From assembly GCA_019119595.1 (NCBI GenBank), contig DWWS01000067.1, positions 1 to 39,403 of the forward strand: a stretch of DNA of 39,403 bases, read 5' to 3'. The first letter of the stretch is position 1; every line of letters starts with the position of its first letter. The notes below the pieces were generated by a model. It did no database searches and was not told where the DNA came from. It saw nothing but the letters and a program-made list of their open reading frames with translations. This DNA comes from Candidatus Eisenbergiella merdavium. Lineage in GTDB: Bacteria > Bacillota > Clostridia > Lachnospirales > Lachnospiraceae. The translations under genes were made by a program, and so were the position numbers. Below are positions 9,556 to 17,444 of this stretch, piece after piece.

Positions 9556-10095
9556 ATGAGAATCGGAATGGGTTATGACGTACATCGTCTTGTGGAGGAT
9601 CGCAGGCTGATCATGGGAGGCGTGGAGATCCCTTATGAAAAAGGGCTTTTGGGGCATTCGGACGCGGATGTGCTGCTGCATGCCGTGATGGACGCGCTGC
9701 TGGGAGCGGCGGCGCTTGGGGATATCGGAAAGCATTTTCCGGATACGGACCCGGCATACCGGGGGATCAGCAGCCTGAAGCTTTTGGAGAGGGTCGGGGA
9801 GCTTCTGGAGGAACACAGTTTCCTGATCGAGAATATCGACGCGACGATCATTGCTCAGGCGCCCAAAATGCGCCCTCATATCGATCAAATGAGGGAAAAC
9901 ATCGCCCGTGCCTTAAAGATCGACATAAGCCAGGTAAATGTGAAGGCGACGACGGAGGAGGGACTGGGCTTTACAGGAAGCGGAGAAGGGATTTCTTCCC
10001 AGGCCATCTGTCTTCTGAACACGCCTTACGGGCTGTATTCGGAGGAAATGGGAAACGCTGCCTGTTCCGGCTGCGGAGGCTGTCCGAGGCAGTAA
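9556..10095 (+). CDS. ispF: 2-C-methyl-D-erythritol 2,4-cyclodiphosphate synthase
   Basis: IspF cyclises CDP-ME 2-phosphate to MEcPP in the MEP isoprenoid pathway and works as a zinc-dependent trimer in the cytoplasm. Zinc ligands D8, H10 (GYDVH) and H42 are visible, as are the HSDAD loop, the [10 protein letters not shown] motif and the C-terminal [12 protein letters not shown] signature. The start at 9556 has an AGAGGAG site. The usual length is about 157-160 residues. Here 179 residues are predicted because of a C-terminal tail ending [10 protein letters not shown], whose three closely spaced cysteines resemble a metal-binding motif. The gene stands alone behind its own promoter. Confidence 0.96.
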   Translation: MRIGMGYDVHRLVEDRRLIMGGVEIPYEKGLLGHSDADVLLHAVMDALLGAAALGDIGKHFPDTDPAYRGISSLKLLERVGELLEEHSFLIENIDATIIAQAPKMRPHIDQMRENIARALKIDISQVNVKATTEEGLGFTGSGEGISSQAICLLNTPYGLYSEEMGNAACSGCGGCPRQ

Positions 10096-10202
10096 AACGA
10101 AAAATCTTAAAGAAAAATTCATTTTTTTGCAAGGGAAATCAAACTTTTTGCCTGATATACTTCTCTATATAGAGGGGACTTCCCCAGAATCATGTACAAA
10201 GG

Positions 10203-10985
10203 ATGATGAAGGTGGATTATATTGATATTTCCGGATGGGAAAGACAGAGGGAACCGCAGGTGCCGGTCAGGCGGCCTTCGAAAAGGAGCGCGGCACGCAG
10301 AAGAAAGAGAAGAAGGCGGCTGTTTCTTGCGAGAGTGACATTTGGCGGAGCCGTACTTCTCGCCGGGCTTTTTCTCGGCGTGCTTTTCTGGCAGCTCCTT
10401 GTGCTGGTCACGCAGCAGAGCGTAACGGAGGACAACCCGGTAATGCGCCGCCAGGAGGCAGGCGAAACGGAGGAGGACAGCGCGGAAAAGCCGGAGATCG
10501 TGGAGGATTTTCTGACTGTCAATCCCTACTCGAGACCGGGAGAGGCGCTGCCGGAGGTCCGGAATATCTTCGTGCACTATACGGCGAATCAGGGAACGAC
10601 GGCGGAGCAGAACCGGAGTTATTTTGAAAACCTCGGAATTACGGGAGAAACCTCGGCAAGCGCTCATTTTGTGATCGGCTTTGACGGGACGATCATTCAG
10701 TGCATCCCGCTTGACGAGATCGGCTATGCTGTGAAAACGAGAAATTATGACTCCATATCCATTGAGTGCTGTTATCAGTCTGAGGATGGGAGCTTTACGG
10801 AAGCCACCTATGATTCCCTGATCCGGCTGACCTCATGGCTTTTGAAAAAATACGGCCTTTCCGCTGAGGACGTCCTGCGGCATTATGATGAGGGAGGCAA
10901 AAAGTGTCCTATTTATTTTGTGGAGAATGAAGGGGCATGGGAGCGGTTCAGACAGGACCTGACGGATTACGCCCGTGAAATCTGA
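10203..10985 (+). CDS. Membrane-anchored N-acetylmuramoyl-L-alanine amidase (Amidase_2)
   Basis: This enzyme is predicted to cleave the bond between MurNAc and L-Ala in peptidoglycan. The 260-residue protein has a basic cytoplasmic N-terminus (RRRKRRRRL at about 32-40), one transmembrane segment at about 43-69, an acidic linker and a C-terminal amidase/PGRP fold. Likely zinc ligands are H125 (VHYTAN), H227 (RHYDEG) and C235 (KKCP). The start is uncertain: ATG codons at 10203 and 10206 both lie very close to AAAGG. A palindrome CTCTATATAGAG and a GGGG/CCCC hairpin lie just upstream. It is a separate transcription unit from ispF, and its substrate peptide is unknown. Confidence 0.85.
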   Translation: MMKVDYIDISGWERQREPQVPVRRPSKRSAARRRKRRRRLFLARVTFGGAVLLAGLFLGVLFWQLLVLVTQQSVTEDNPVMRRQEAGETEEDSAEKPEIVEDFLTVNPYSRPGEALPEVRNIFVHYTANQGTTAEQNRSYFENLGITGETSASAHFVIGFDGTIIQCIPLDEIGYAVKTRNYDSISIECCYQSEDGSFTEATYDSLIRLTSWLLKKYGLSAEDVLRHYDEGGKKCPIYFVENEGAWERFRQDLTDYAREI

Positions 10986-11001
10986 GCCGCCGCCCGCCGG
11001 G

Positions 11002-11100
11002 GCTTTTTCAGAACCGTGGCCTTCTGGTTGATCTGCTTTTTCAGAATCACGGCCTCCCGCCTGGCCTGTTTTTTCAGAACCGACGCTGCCTGTGCCGTCT
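11002..11100 (+). repeat. 33-bp tandem repeat, three copies
   Basis: Units start at 11002, 11035 and 11068, each opening with GYTTTTTCAGAAYC. The period is a multiple of three, so minus-strand frames give 11-residue repeats rich in Lys, such as VLKKQARREA. No convincing gene start or ribosome binding site supports translation. An 8-bp perfect hairpin (11089-11096 with 11103-11110) overlaps the last unit and could be a weak terminator for the amidase gene. Confidence 0.7.
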
Positions 11101-11145
11101 GTGGCACAGGTCTGCATTTTACGGTTCTATTTTTGAAAATCAGGA

Positions 11146-11174
11146 TTGACGGCCCCGCAAAATGATGATATGAT
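11146..11174 (+). promoter_or_regulatory. Promoter with a long leader ahead of the coiled-coil gene
   Basis: TTGACG (11146-11151) and TATGAT (11169-11174) are exactly 17 nt apart. The next gene begins at 11566, so the leader would be about 385 nt. The region 11175-11540 is T-rich at first and then purine-rich. I see no coding sequence or known riboswitch in it. Confidence 0.6.
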
Positions 11175-11549
11175 TCATTCCATCCAATATCTGCCAAAAG
11201 AAAGTTTGTGGCAGTCTTAGTTTTTTCTTTCTATTCTTATTTTTTATCTGCTTCATAAATCGGCCGCGGCATGCGGCGATCCCACATTCGATCCGTTTTT
11301 TCTGAATCATGTTTTTTTCATATCCGCATATCAGCAGATTCTGTTTTTCTGTACTCATATTTTCTTTGTGAAGAGGATGCCGTGCCTGGGCGTCTGAAAA
11401 TCACGTCTTTGGGCCGTATTGGCCGAAATCTCAACAGGCTGGGGAGCTTTTCCGGAAGGAAAGGTTGAAATAGAGCGCTTCGCTGCGAAAGGAGGGAATC
11501 CCGGAGAAAAAAGGATATTTTTACGGAACCGATAAAAAGTCAAAAAAGG

Positions 11550-11564
11550 ATGGTGTAAATGTAA
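11550..11564 (+). other. Two start-stop mini-ORFs before the coiled-coil gene
   Basis: ATG-GTG-TAA (11550-11558) is followed directly by ATG-TAA (11559-11564), then one base and the real ATG at 11566. The only ribosome binding site, AAGGA at 11546-11550, is 8 nt from the ATG-TAA pair but 15 nt from the gene start. Ribosomes could therefore initiate on the minimal ORF and then reinitiate. The sequence is direct; the effect is inference. Confidence 0.45.
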
Positions 11565-11565
11565 T

Positions 11566-14343
11566 ATGAAAAAAGAAGACACGGTAAAAGCTGGGAAGGA
11601 TAAACGGCTCCTCGCAGGTACGGCGGCGCTCCTTCTTTTGGTTGCGGCGATACTTTGCGTGGCGGCAGTAAGGCAGAATGCGGGGCGCCGGACGGGTTCG
11701 ATGGCCTCTATGCTGACGGAAAGCCTGGAAAATTCCGGCTTCGCCTATCTGCCGGGCGAAAAACGGGAGCTGGAGAAGGCGGCTGAGGCGGCAGCGGAAT
11801 TTTTGGATGAACTGGTCGTCACAGGTGCGGGCCGGCAGGAAATGATTGACAGACTGCAGGAATACCTGCTGGGACTTGGTTGGGAGCTGTCGGAAGAGCA
11901 GGCGGCGGAGCTGGCGGAATGGCTGGTTCAGGTGTATCTGCAGAATTATGAGACCATATACGGAAAACCATCAGGCGTCGTCCAGACAGCGTCGGAGCAG
12001 TCTGAAACGTTTCTGGAAGAGATGCGTACGGACCTGCAGAGCATTTCTGAGTATCTGGTCCGGCTGGATGAGTCGGTGACAAATAACCGGAAAGAGCTCA
12101 TCAGCCTGACGGAGACGCAGGACGGCGGCTATCAGGAGCTTGCAGAATATCTGGAGGGACTGAAAAGCGTGGTTTCCACGATGCGGTCGGAGCTTATGGA
12201 ATACCGGAACAGCCAGTCGGAGCAGCAGGTTCTTTCCGCACAGGAATTCACCGATATGAAAACCAGAATGGAAAGCCTTTCTCAGGCGATTCTGGAGCTG
12301 GAAAGCCGCTTGAAGGAAAGCATCGGGAATACGGACGGAAACAACAGCGGGAGATATACGGCTCTCCAGGAGGAGCTGGACGGACTTTCTTCTGACCTTC
12401 GCAATCAGGCTGACTCGCTGAACAAAAGGCTGTCCGATATGCTTTCGGAGCTGAAAGCAAATGGAAGCGGAATGAACACCGCCCTTTCCGAGCTGATCAG
12501 CAAATCGCAGAGCGAGCTGACAGCGCTGCTGAACGGGCTGGAAGACGCGAATCAGCTCCGCCATGAGAAAGAGGAAGCACAGAACAGCGGCCGCAGCGAG
12601 CAGATCAATCAAAATATCAGCGAAAAGGCGGGGCTGCTTTCTGGAAGGCTGGATGAGGTGCATGAAAGCATCGCGGCTGCTCAGGCGGAGATCGGACAGA
12701 TTCTTACGGATATGGATACGGCAGACAGCCTTCGCATGGAAGAGATCATGAAGGGCTTTACCGGGATCAGCGCCTCCCTTACTCAGATCAACACGGATAT
12801 GGATACCGCGCACGGAGAGCTGAAGCTGCTGATCGAAACGGTCAGGACTGAGGCGGGGGAAAATCAGGAGGAGCTGCTGAGCATACTCGATCAGATCGAC
12901 ACCTCCTTTACGGAACAGAACAACCAGAATTTTGATGCCATGGTGCAGTCCCTGAATTCTCACTCGGAAGCGATGAAGGCTCAGATGGAAGCGATGAACA
13001 GCAGCCTTGCGCAGAATACGACGCAGATGGAGGCGATGAATAATAGCCTTGCGCAGAACACAACGCAGATGGAGGCGATGAGCAGCAGCCTCACGCAGAA
13101 TACATCTCAGATGGAGGAGATAAACAACAGTCTTACACAGAATACGACGCAGGTGGAGGCGATGAACAGCAGCCTTACGCAGAACACGGCACAGATCTCG
13201 GCGGAGGTGAGCGGCGGGAACGCACAGATCCTGCAAAGGCTCGCAGAGCTGGAGAACAATACGAGTTCGATGCTTTCCGGTCTCTCCGGCGACGTTCAGT
13301 CGGTTTTTCGGCGTGTGAGTAATGGCAAAAAACTTCTTGCATCCGCATTGCTCACGAAGAACGTCATAATCGACGAGGATGCAACCTTTCAGGAAATCTA
13401 TGACGCGATCCTGAAAATTGAACAGGAAACCGTGATCGGCGTGGATAAGATTCCCGGAACCGTCGAATACGAATACCACCACCACACCGGAAGTCCGGAA
13501 AGCGGCGGCGGATGCTACACTCAGGCATCCTATCATCAGCATACCGGAAGCTGTTACAAGACATGTACCTACCGGGAATCCGGGTGTCTGGATGCGGTGG
13601 AGCAGAATGACGGGCAGATCAGATGCACTTATATCATCAATCACAGCGTCTGTACGAACGGAGAAAATCAGGAGCGCAGCCGCTGGCATGAAAATGACGG
13701 AGAGCATCACATCAACGAAGATGCCAAGGGCACCCATCTGGTCGTCGTATGCGGAAAAAATGAGGGTGATTATGAGGGATACGTGACCGCCTGCGGCCTG
13801 CAGGAGGGACAGATTACCGGCGCGCGCATTGTGTACGACGCAAACGCTGTATCCGAGGCTGCAAAGACCTACCAGCGAAAGGCTGAGGCGAACGTTTTTT
13901 CCCTGGAGGATGTGAAGGGGCTTCTGAACGCACAGCTTAATGAAATGGAAGCGCAGGCCGATAAAGCGCCGGAAAAGCAGCAGCAGACCCACCCCGAGGA
14001 AGCGGAGGAAACGGCGTCCGCAGAGGCCGAAACGGAGTCAGAATCCGAGAAAGAGACGGAAAGTGCGGCAGAAATACAGACAGAGCTGCAGCAGGAAGAT
14101 GCCCCGGCCGGGACGGAATCGGAAAGCGCCCCGGGAGCACAGCCGGAGCCTGAAACGAAAGATGAAACGGCAACGAAGCCGGGAGCAGAACAGGAAACGG
14201 ATTCCGGATCAGAGCCGGAGGCAGGGACCGGATCGGATGCCGGAACAGAACAGGAGACAGAGCCTGAAACGGATTCAGAAACAAAGCCGGAATCAGAGCC
14301 GGAAACAAAAGTGAAAACCGGCGGGGAAGTGCAGGAAAAGTAA
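11566..14343 (+). CDS. Large coiled-coil membrane protein with His/Cys module and acidic tail
   Basis: I do not recognise a named family. The 925-residue protein has a short basic cytoplasmic N-terminus, one transmembrane segment at about 14-34, then a long helical, Gln/Glu/Leu-rich region to about residue 600. Within it, residues 474-543 are five 14-residue repeats of type MEAMNSSLAQNTTQ, that is, two heptads each. Next comes a His/Cys-rich module from about residue 637 (YHHHTG, YHQHTGSCYKTCTY, further Cys and His) that could bind metal. The C-terminal 120 residues are an extremely Glu/Ser/Thr/Pro-rich tail with no sortase signal. It resembles a surface or wall-spanning protein. The two flanking amidase genes suggest a cell-envelope role. 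Confidence 0.75.
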   Translation: MKKEDTVKAGKDKRLLAGTAALLLLVAAILCVAAVRQNAGRRTGSMASMLTESLENSGFAYLPGEKRELEKAAEAAAEFLDELVVTGAGRQEMIDRLQEYLLGLGWELSEEQAAELAEWLVQVYLQNYETIYGKPSGVVQTASEQSETFLEEMRTDLQSISEYLVRLDESVTNNRKELISLTETQDGGYQELAEYLEGLKSVVSTMRSELMEYRNSQSEQQVLSAQEFTDMKTRMESLSQAILELESRLKESIGNTDGNNSGRYTALQEELDGLSSDLRNQADSLNKRLSDMLSELKANGSGMNTALSELISKSQSELTALLNGLEDANQLRHEKEEAQNSGRSEQINQNISEKAGLLSGRLDEVHESIAAAQAEIGQILTDMDTADSLRMEEIMKGFTGISASLTQINTDMDTAHGELKLLIETVRTEAGENQEELLSILDQIDTSFTEQNNQNFDAMVQSLNSHSEAMKAQMEAMNSSLAQNTTQMEAMNNSLAQNTTQMEAMSSSLTQNTSQMEEINNSLTQNTTQVEAMNSSLTQNTAQISAEVSGGNAQILQRLAELENNTSSMLSGLSGDVQSVFRRVSNGKKLLASALLTKNVIIDEDATFQEIYDAILKIEQETVIGVDKIPGTVEYEYHHHTGSPESGGGCYTQASYHQHTGSCYKTCTYRESGCLDAVEQNDGQIRCTYIINHSVCTNGENQERSRWHENDGEHHINEDAKGTHLVVVCGKNEGDYEGYVTACGLQEGQITGARIVYDANAVSEAAKTYQRKAEANVFSLEDVKGLLNAQLNEMEAQADKAPEKQQQTHPEEAEETASAEAETESESEKETESAAEIQTELQQEDAPAGTESESAPGAQPEPETKDETATKPGAEQETDSGSEPEAGTGSDAGTEQETEPETDSETKPESEPETKVKTGGEVQEK
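12985..13194 (+). repeat. 42-bp in-frame tandem repeat, five copies
   Basis: Five units of 42 nt start at 12985 and encode M/V-E-A/E-M/I-x-x-S-L-x-Q-N-T-x-Q. The register is exact, and the DNA copies have diverged mostly at third positions, indicating selection on the protein repeat. Copy number may vary between strains. Confidence 0.9.
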
Positions 14344-14398
14344 AGATCCGGATTCTGAGGTCTGAAAGGCAGCAAATACCGCAAAGCCCTGACTTTTA

Positions 14399-14440
14399 GC
14401 CGCGGCAGAGAAATCACAGGAAAGGATTTCTCTGCGCGGC
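14399..14440. terminator. Bidirectional terminator-like hairpin between convergent genes
   Basis: Arms 14399-14415 and 14425-14440 pair with one bulged base around a 9-nt loop. It lies between the ends of the coiled-coil gene and the minus-strand amidase gene. T-runs are poor on both sides, so its efficiency is uncertain. Confidence 0.5.
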
Positions 14441-14498
14441 CTTTGAAAACAGCCCGTGCTGTGCGGGTATAAAGGCGGCAAGACGCAGACGACGGCTT

Positions 14499-15044
14499 TT
14501 ACCAGGTCCAGAGGGTGCCCGCGATTCCGTCGGCAATGGCTCTTGCCGTTGCGTCAAACTGCGCGTCCAGAAGGGCGTTGTCCTGATCGTTATTGATGAA
14601 GCCCACCTCTACCAGAACAGCAGGCATATCTGTGCGGCGCAAAACGACGAGGTTGGGGCGGGCGTTGACACCCAGATTTTTATAACCGATCTCCTCCAGC
14701 TGGCGGTTGATGTTGGTGGCTATGGTGCCTGCCGGAAGCCATTCGTTGTAGACGAGGCTTTCCACTCCCGAATATTGATTGGGATAAGGACTGGAATTGC
14801 GGTGGATGGAGATAAAAATATCCGCTCCCGAGGCGTTGGCCTTCGCGGCCTTCTGATAGGGAGATTCATAGATATCCTCCGTGCGGGAATAGATCACGCG
14901 GAAACCGTAGCTTTCCAGTATCTCGCCGACGGCAAGGGTGAGGGCGAGCGTGTCGTCCTTCTCCTGCCTGCCGTTGTATACGGCGCCGGGATCGGAGCCG
15001 CCGTGTCCGGCGTCGAGGAAAATGGTGTAGACGTAGTTTGCCAT
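14499..15044 (-). CDS. N-acetylmuramoyl-L-alanine amidase (Amidase_3), no signal peptide
   Basis: This zinc amidase is predicted to remove stem peptides from peptidoglycan. The 181-residue protein is essentially a bare Amidase_3 domain. Zinc ligands are H14 (DAGHGG), E28 and H81 (SIHRNS), and the catalytic Glu is E146 in VEVGFINN. There is no signal peptide, transmembrane segment or wall-binding repeat, so how it reaches its substrate is unclear. Leaderless export, cell lysis or action on imported muropeptides are possible. AGGTGA sits 6-7 nt before the ATG. It lies on the opposite strand from its neighbours, as a single-gene unit. Confidence 0.93.
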   Translation of the reverse strand: MANYVYTIFLDAGHGGSDPGAVYNGRQEKDDTLALTLAVGEILESYGFRVIYSRTEDIYESPYQKAAKANASGADIFISIHRNSSPYPNQYSGVESLVYNEWLPAGTIATNINRQLEEIGYKNLGVNARPNLVVLRRTDMPAVLVEVGFINNDQDNALLDAQFDATARAIADGIAGTLWTW

Positions 15045-15165
15045 AGAGGGTTCACCTGTGAGGAAGGCTTTCTTTAATATATGGCGGAAGGCATGTGTCA
15101 GTTACCTTCGGAATATATATGTTTCAAAGAGAAAACAACGTGTGTTTTCCAAAGGAGAGAGGAAT

Positions 15166-15549
15166 GTGGAGAGGATGAACAGAAAGGAAGCCGGAAATGC
15201 AACGATTCTTTTTCTTCTGAAGTGTCTGCTGCTTTCTTACGTGCTGACCGGGGCGTGCCTGATGCTTCTTGCGCTGCTCCTTTATAAACTGCGCCTGTCG
15301 GAGCAGATCGTATCCATCGCCATCATCGTCATCTATGTGGCCGCTGTGTTCCTGGCAGGATTTCTGGCGGGAAAGAGGATGAAAAGCAGGAAATTTCTGT
15401 GGGGGCTCATGCTGGGACTGGCTTATTTTGCCGTCATGGTACTGGTATCGCTGGCGGTGAACCACAGCCTGAAGGGGCTGGACACCCATTTTTTCACCAC
15501 GCTGGTCATCTGCGGAGCGGGCGGAATGCTGGGCGGAATGCTGAGCTGA
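15166..15549 (+). CDS. Small four-helix membrane protein, TIGR04086-like
   Basis: The protein of about 127 residues has four predicted transmembrane helices and two glycine-rich stretches (AGFLAGKRM, GAGGMLGGML at the C-terminus). Size, topology and position directly before a SCIFF gene fit the TIGR04086 family of Clostridia, whose function is unknown. The start is either GTG at 15166, with AGGAGA 7 nt upstream, or ATG at 15175, whose Shine-Dalgarno is poorly spaced. I prefer the GTG. A six-base-pair hairpin (CTGCGC/GCGCAG) after the gene is a weak stop. A contribution to handling or exporting the SCIFF product is inference from context only. Confidence 0.75.
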   Translation: MERMNRKEAGNATILFLLKCLLLSYVLTGACLMLLALLLYKLRLSEQIVSIAIIVIYVAAVFLAGFLAGKRMKSRKFLWGLMLGLAYFAVMVLVSLAVNHSLKGLDTHFFTTLVICGAGGMLGGMLS

Positions 15550-15660
15550 AGGGAAAGTGTAACAGCCAGGCCTGCGCATTTACTGCGCAGACCGTATGGA
15601 AGCGCTCCGGCAGGAAAGTCGAATTTTTTGAGAAAAACACTTTTCGGACAGAAAAATGTG

Positions 15661-15669
15661 TGCTATACT
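15661..15669 (+). promoter_or_regulatory. Extended -10 promoter of scfA
   Basis: TG at 15661-15662, one base, then TATACT at 15664-15669 forms an extended -10 element. No good -35 box is present. Transcription would start near 15676, 28 nt before scfA, so the peptide gene can be transcribed independently of the upstream membrane-protein gene. Confidence 0.6.
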
Positions 15670-15703
15670 TACAAAGATAATGGCGTATTAAGGAGGCGAT
15701 CGT

Positions 15704-15847
15704 ATGAAGCACATTAAGACACTGAGCACGAGAGACCTGAAGGAATCCATGAAGAAGGGCGGATGCGGAGAGTGCCAGACATCCTGCCAGTCTGCATGCA
15801 AGACGTCCTGCACGGTAGGAAATCAGAGCTGTGAGAAGATGAAATAA
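15704..15847 (+). CDS. scfA: SCIFF ranthipeptide precursor (six-cysteine peptide)
   Basis: This 47-residue precursor belongs to SCIFF (six cysteines in forty-five), a nearly universal family of Clostridia. Cysteines are C21, C24, C28, C32, C36 and C43, and the core GECQTSCQSACKTSCT is nearly invariant in the family. In the Clostridium thermocellum homologue CteA a radical-SAM enzyme forms a thioether from Cys32 to Thr37; the same residues are present here at the same numbers. The leader (residues 1-20) is the maturase recognition region. AGGAGG lies 7 nt before the ATG. The biological role of the mature product is not settled; quorum-type signalling has been proposed. Confidence 0.97.
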   Translation: MKHIKTLSTRDLKESMKKGGCGECQTSCQSACKTSCTVGNQSCEKMK

Positions 15848-15880
15848 GCAGCCTGAAACGGATAACCGAAGACGGTACTT

Positions 15881-15909
15881 ATAAGCAGCGATGAAAAATC
15901 GCTGCTTAT
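15881..15909 (+). terminator. Hairpin between scfA and scfB (attenuator-like)
   Basis: A perfect 12-bp stem (15881-15892 with 15898-15909) has a 5-nt loop and is followed by TATACG, not a T-run. It likely sets the ratio of peptide to maturase message, by partial termination or by 3' end protection of scfA mRNA. The left-arm sequence ATAAGCAGC also occurs at 15844-15852 across the scfA stop codon, so an alternative stem is possible. Confidence 0.6.
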
Positions 15910-15949
15910 TATACGTCCGAGGGAAATTGCGGAGAAAGGAAAGATTTCA

Positions 15950-17356
15950 GTGATACATCAGTACAGGAACAACGGCTACAACATCGTGATGGATGTAAAC
16001 AGCGGAAGCGTGCATGTTGTGGACGATTGTGTTTATGAGGCTCTGCCGGCGGCGGAGAAGCTGTTCATGCAGGGGCAGCGGGACAGAGACAGCATTCTGG
16101 CCGCTGTGAGAAAAAGCCTGCAGGAGAAAACGGACGGCGGACGCGCCTTTGAAGAGCAGGAGCTTTCCGAGGCGGTTGACGAGATCCTGGAGCTTGCGGA
16201 CGTGGGACAGCTTTTTACCGAGGATATCTATGAAAAATATATCGGCGACTTCAAAAACCGTCAGACGGTGGTGAAGGCGCTGTGCCTGCACGTGGCCCAT
16301 GACTGCAACCTCGCCTGCCGCTATTGCTTTGCGGAGGAAGGGGAATACCACGGCAGACGGGCGATTATGAGCTTTGAGGTGGGGAAAAAGGCGCTGGATT
16401 TTCTGGTGGCTTCCTCGGGAAACCGGGTGAACCTTGAGGTGGATTTCTTCGGCGGGGAGCCGCTGATGAACTGGCAGGTGGTGAAGGATCTGGTGGCCTA
16501 CGGCAGAAGCCTGGAAGAGCCGCATCACAAGAAATTCCGTTTTACCCTGACCACCAACGGCGTTCTTTTGAATGATGAGATCCAGGAATTTCTGAATAAG
16601 GAAATGGCGAACGTGGTGCTCAGCATCGACGGACGCAAGGAGGTAAACGACCGGATGCGCCCGCACAGAGGCGGACAGGGAAGCTACGACGAGATCGTTC
16701 CCAAATTCCAGAAGCTTGCCGACAGCAGGGGCCAGTTTAATTATTACGCCCGCGGCACGTTCACCCACAACAACCTGGATTTTGCGGAGGATGTGAAGCA
16801 CCTGGCGGATCTGGGCTTTGAGCAGCTTTCCGTGGAGCCCGTTGTGGCGGATCCGAAGGAGGATTACGCCATCCGGGAAGAGGATGTTCCGGCGATCCTG
16901 GAGGAGTACGACCGCCTTGCGGTGGAGCTGATCAGGCGTCAGAAGGAAGGAAAAGGCGTCAATTTCTTCCATTACATGATCGACTTGAGCGGCGGGCCCT
17001 GTGTGGCCAAGCGGCTGTCCGGCTGCGGCTCGGGAACGGAATACCTGGCGGTGACGCCCTGGGGTGATCTGTATCCCTGCCATCAGTTTGTCGGCCAGGA
17101 GGAATTCCTCATGGGCAACGTGGACGAGGGCGTTACCAGGGAGGATATCCGGGAAAAATTTAAAGGCTGCAACGTCTATACGAAGGAAAAATGTAAGGAC
17201 TGCTTTGCGAAATTTTACTGCAGCGGCGGCTGTGCGGCCAACGCCTGGAATTTCTCCGGCGACATCAACGGCTGCTATGAGATCGGCTGCGAGCTTCAGA
17301 GAAAGCGCGTGGAGTGCGCGATCATGATCAAGGCGGCGCTTGCCGACGAGGACTGA
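15950..17356 (+). CDS. scfB: Radical SAM thioether maturase of SCIFF
   Basis: This enzyme installs the Cys-to-Thr thioether crosslink in the SCIFF peptide. The 468-residue protein begins with a RiPP recognition element-like domain (about 1-90). The radical SAM cluster motif CNLACRYC follows (C119, C123, C126), then a TIM-barrel with the FFGGEPL motif. A C-terminal SPASM/twitch domain carries many cysteines for two auxiliary 4Fe-4S clusters, including CKDCFAKFYCSGGC. The start codon is GTG at 15950, with AAAGGA about 9 nt upstream. It follows scfA by 102 nt through a hairpin. Length matches the characterised homologue CteB. Confidence 0.96.
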   Translation: MIHQYRNNGYNIVMDVNSGSVHVVDDCVYEALPAAEKLFMQGQRDRDSILAAVRKSLQEKTDGGRAFEEQELSEAVDEILELADVGQLFTEDIYEKYIGDFKNRQTVVKALCLHVAHDCNLACRYCFAEEGEYHGRRAIMSFEVGKKALDFLVASSGNRVNLEVDFFGGEPLMNWQVVKDLVAYGRSLEEPHHKKFRFTLTTNGVLLNDEIQEFLNKEMANVVLSIDGRKEVNDRMRPHRGGQGSYDEIVPKFQKLADSRGQFNYYARGTFTHNNLDFAEDVKHLADLGFEQLSVEPVVADPKEDYAIREEDVPAILEEYDRLAVELIRRQKEGKGVNFFHYMIDLSGGPCVAKRLSGCGSGTEYLAVTPWGDLYPCHQFVGQEEFLMGNVDEGVTREDIREKFKGCNVYTKEKCKDCFAKFYCSGGCAANAWNFSGDINGCYEIGCELQRKRVECAIMIKAALADED

Positions 17357-17374
17357 CGGGAGAAACCGGTGTAG

Positions 17375-17388
17375 GGAAAGCGCTTTCA
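17375..17388. promoter_or_regulatory. cre-like palindrome before secDF
   Basis: GGAAAGCGCTTTCA matches the CcpA cre consensus at all but the first base and contains the perfect palindrome GAAAGCGCTTTC. Its place between scfB and secDF is unexpected for catabolite control. A GC-rich near-palindrome (17412-17429) follows before the secDF ribosome binding site. Confidence 0.4.
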
Positions 17389-17444
17389 CTCTTTCTGATT
17401 TTTACATTTTATGCGCGCCGTGGCGCGCAGATGGGAGCAAAGAA

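Noticed and set aside
10967..11197. 76-codon minus-strand frame with Lys-rich 11-residue repeats
   Set aside because: The repeat comes from the 33-bp tandem DNA repeat. There is no ribosome binding site and no conserved domain, so I keep only the DNA repeat.
11971..13992. 673-codon minus-strand frame opposite the coiled-coil gene
   Set aside because: Its repeats mirror the 42-bp plus-strand repeats, and the plus-strand frame has the promoter, membrane helix and heptad pattern.
15947..17389. 480-codon minus-strand frame opposite scfB
   Set aside because: scfB has all radical SAM and SPASM motifs; the antisense frame is a shadow.
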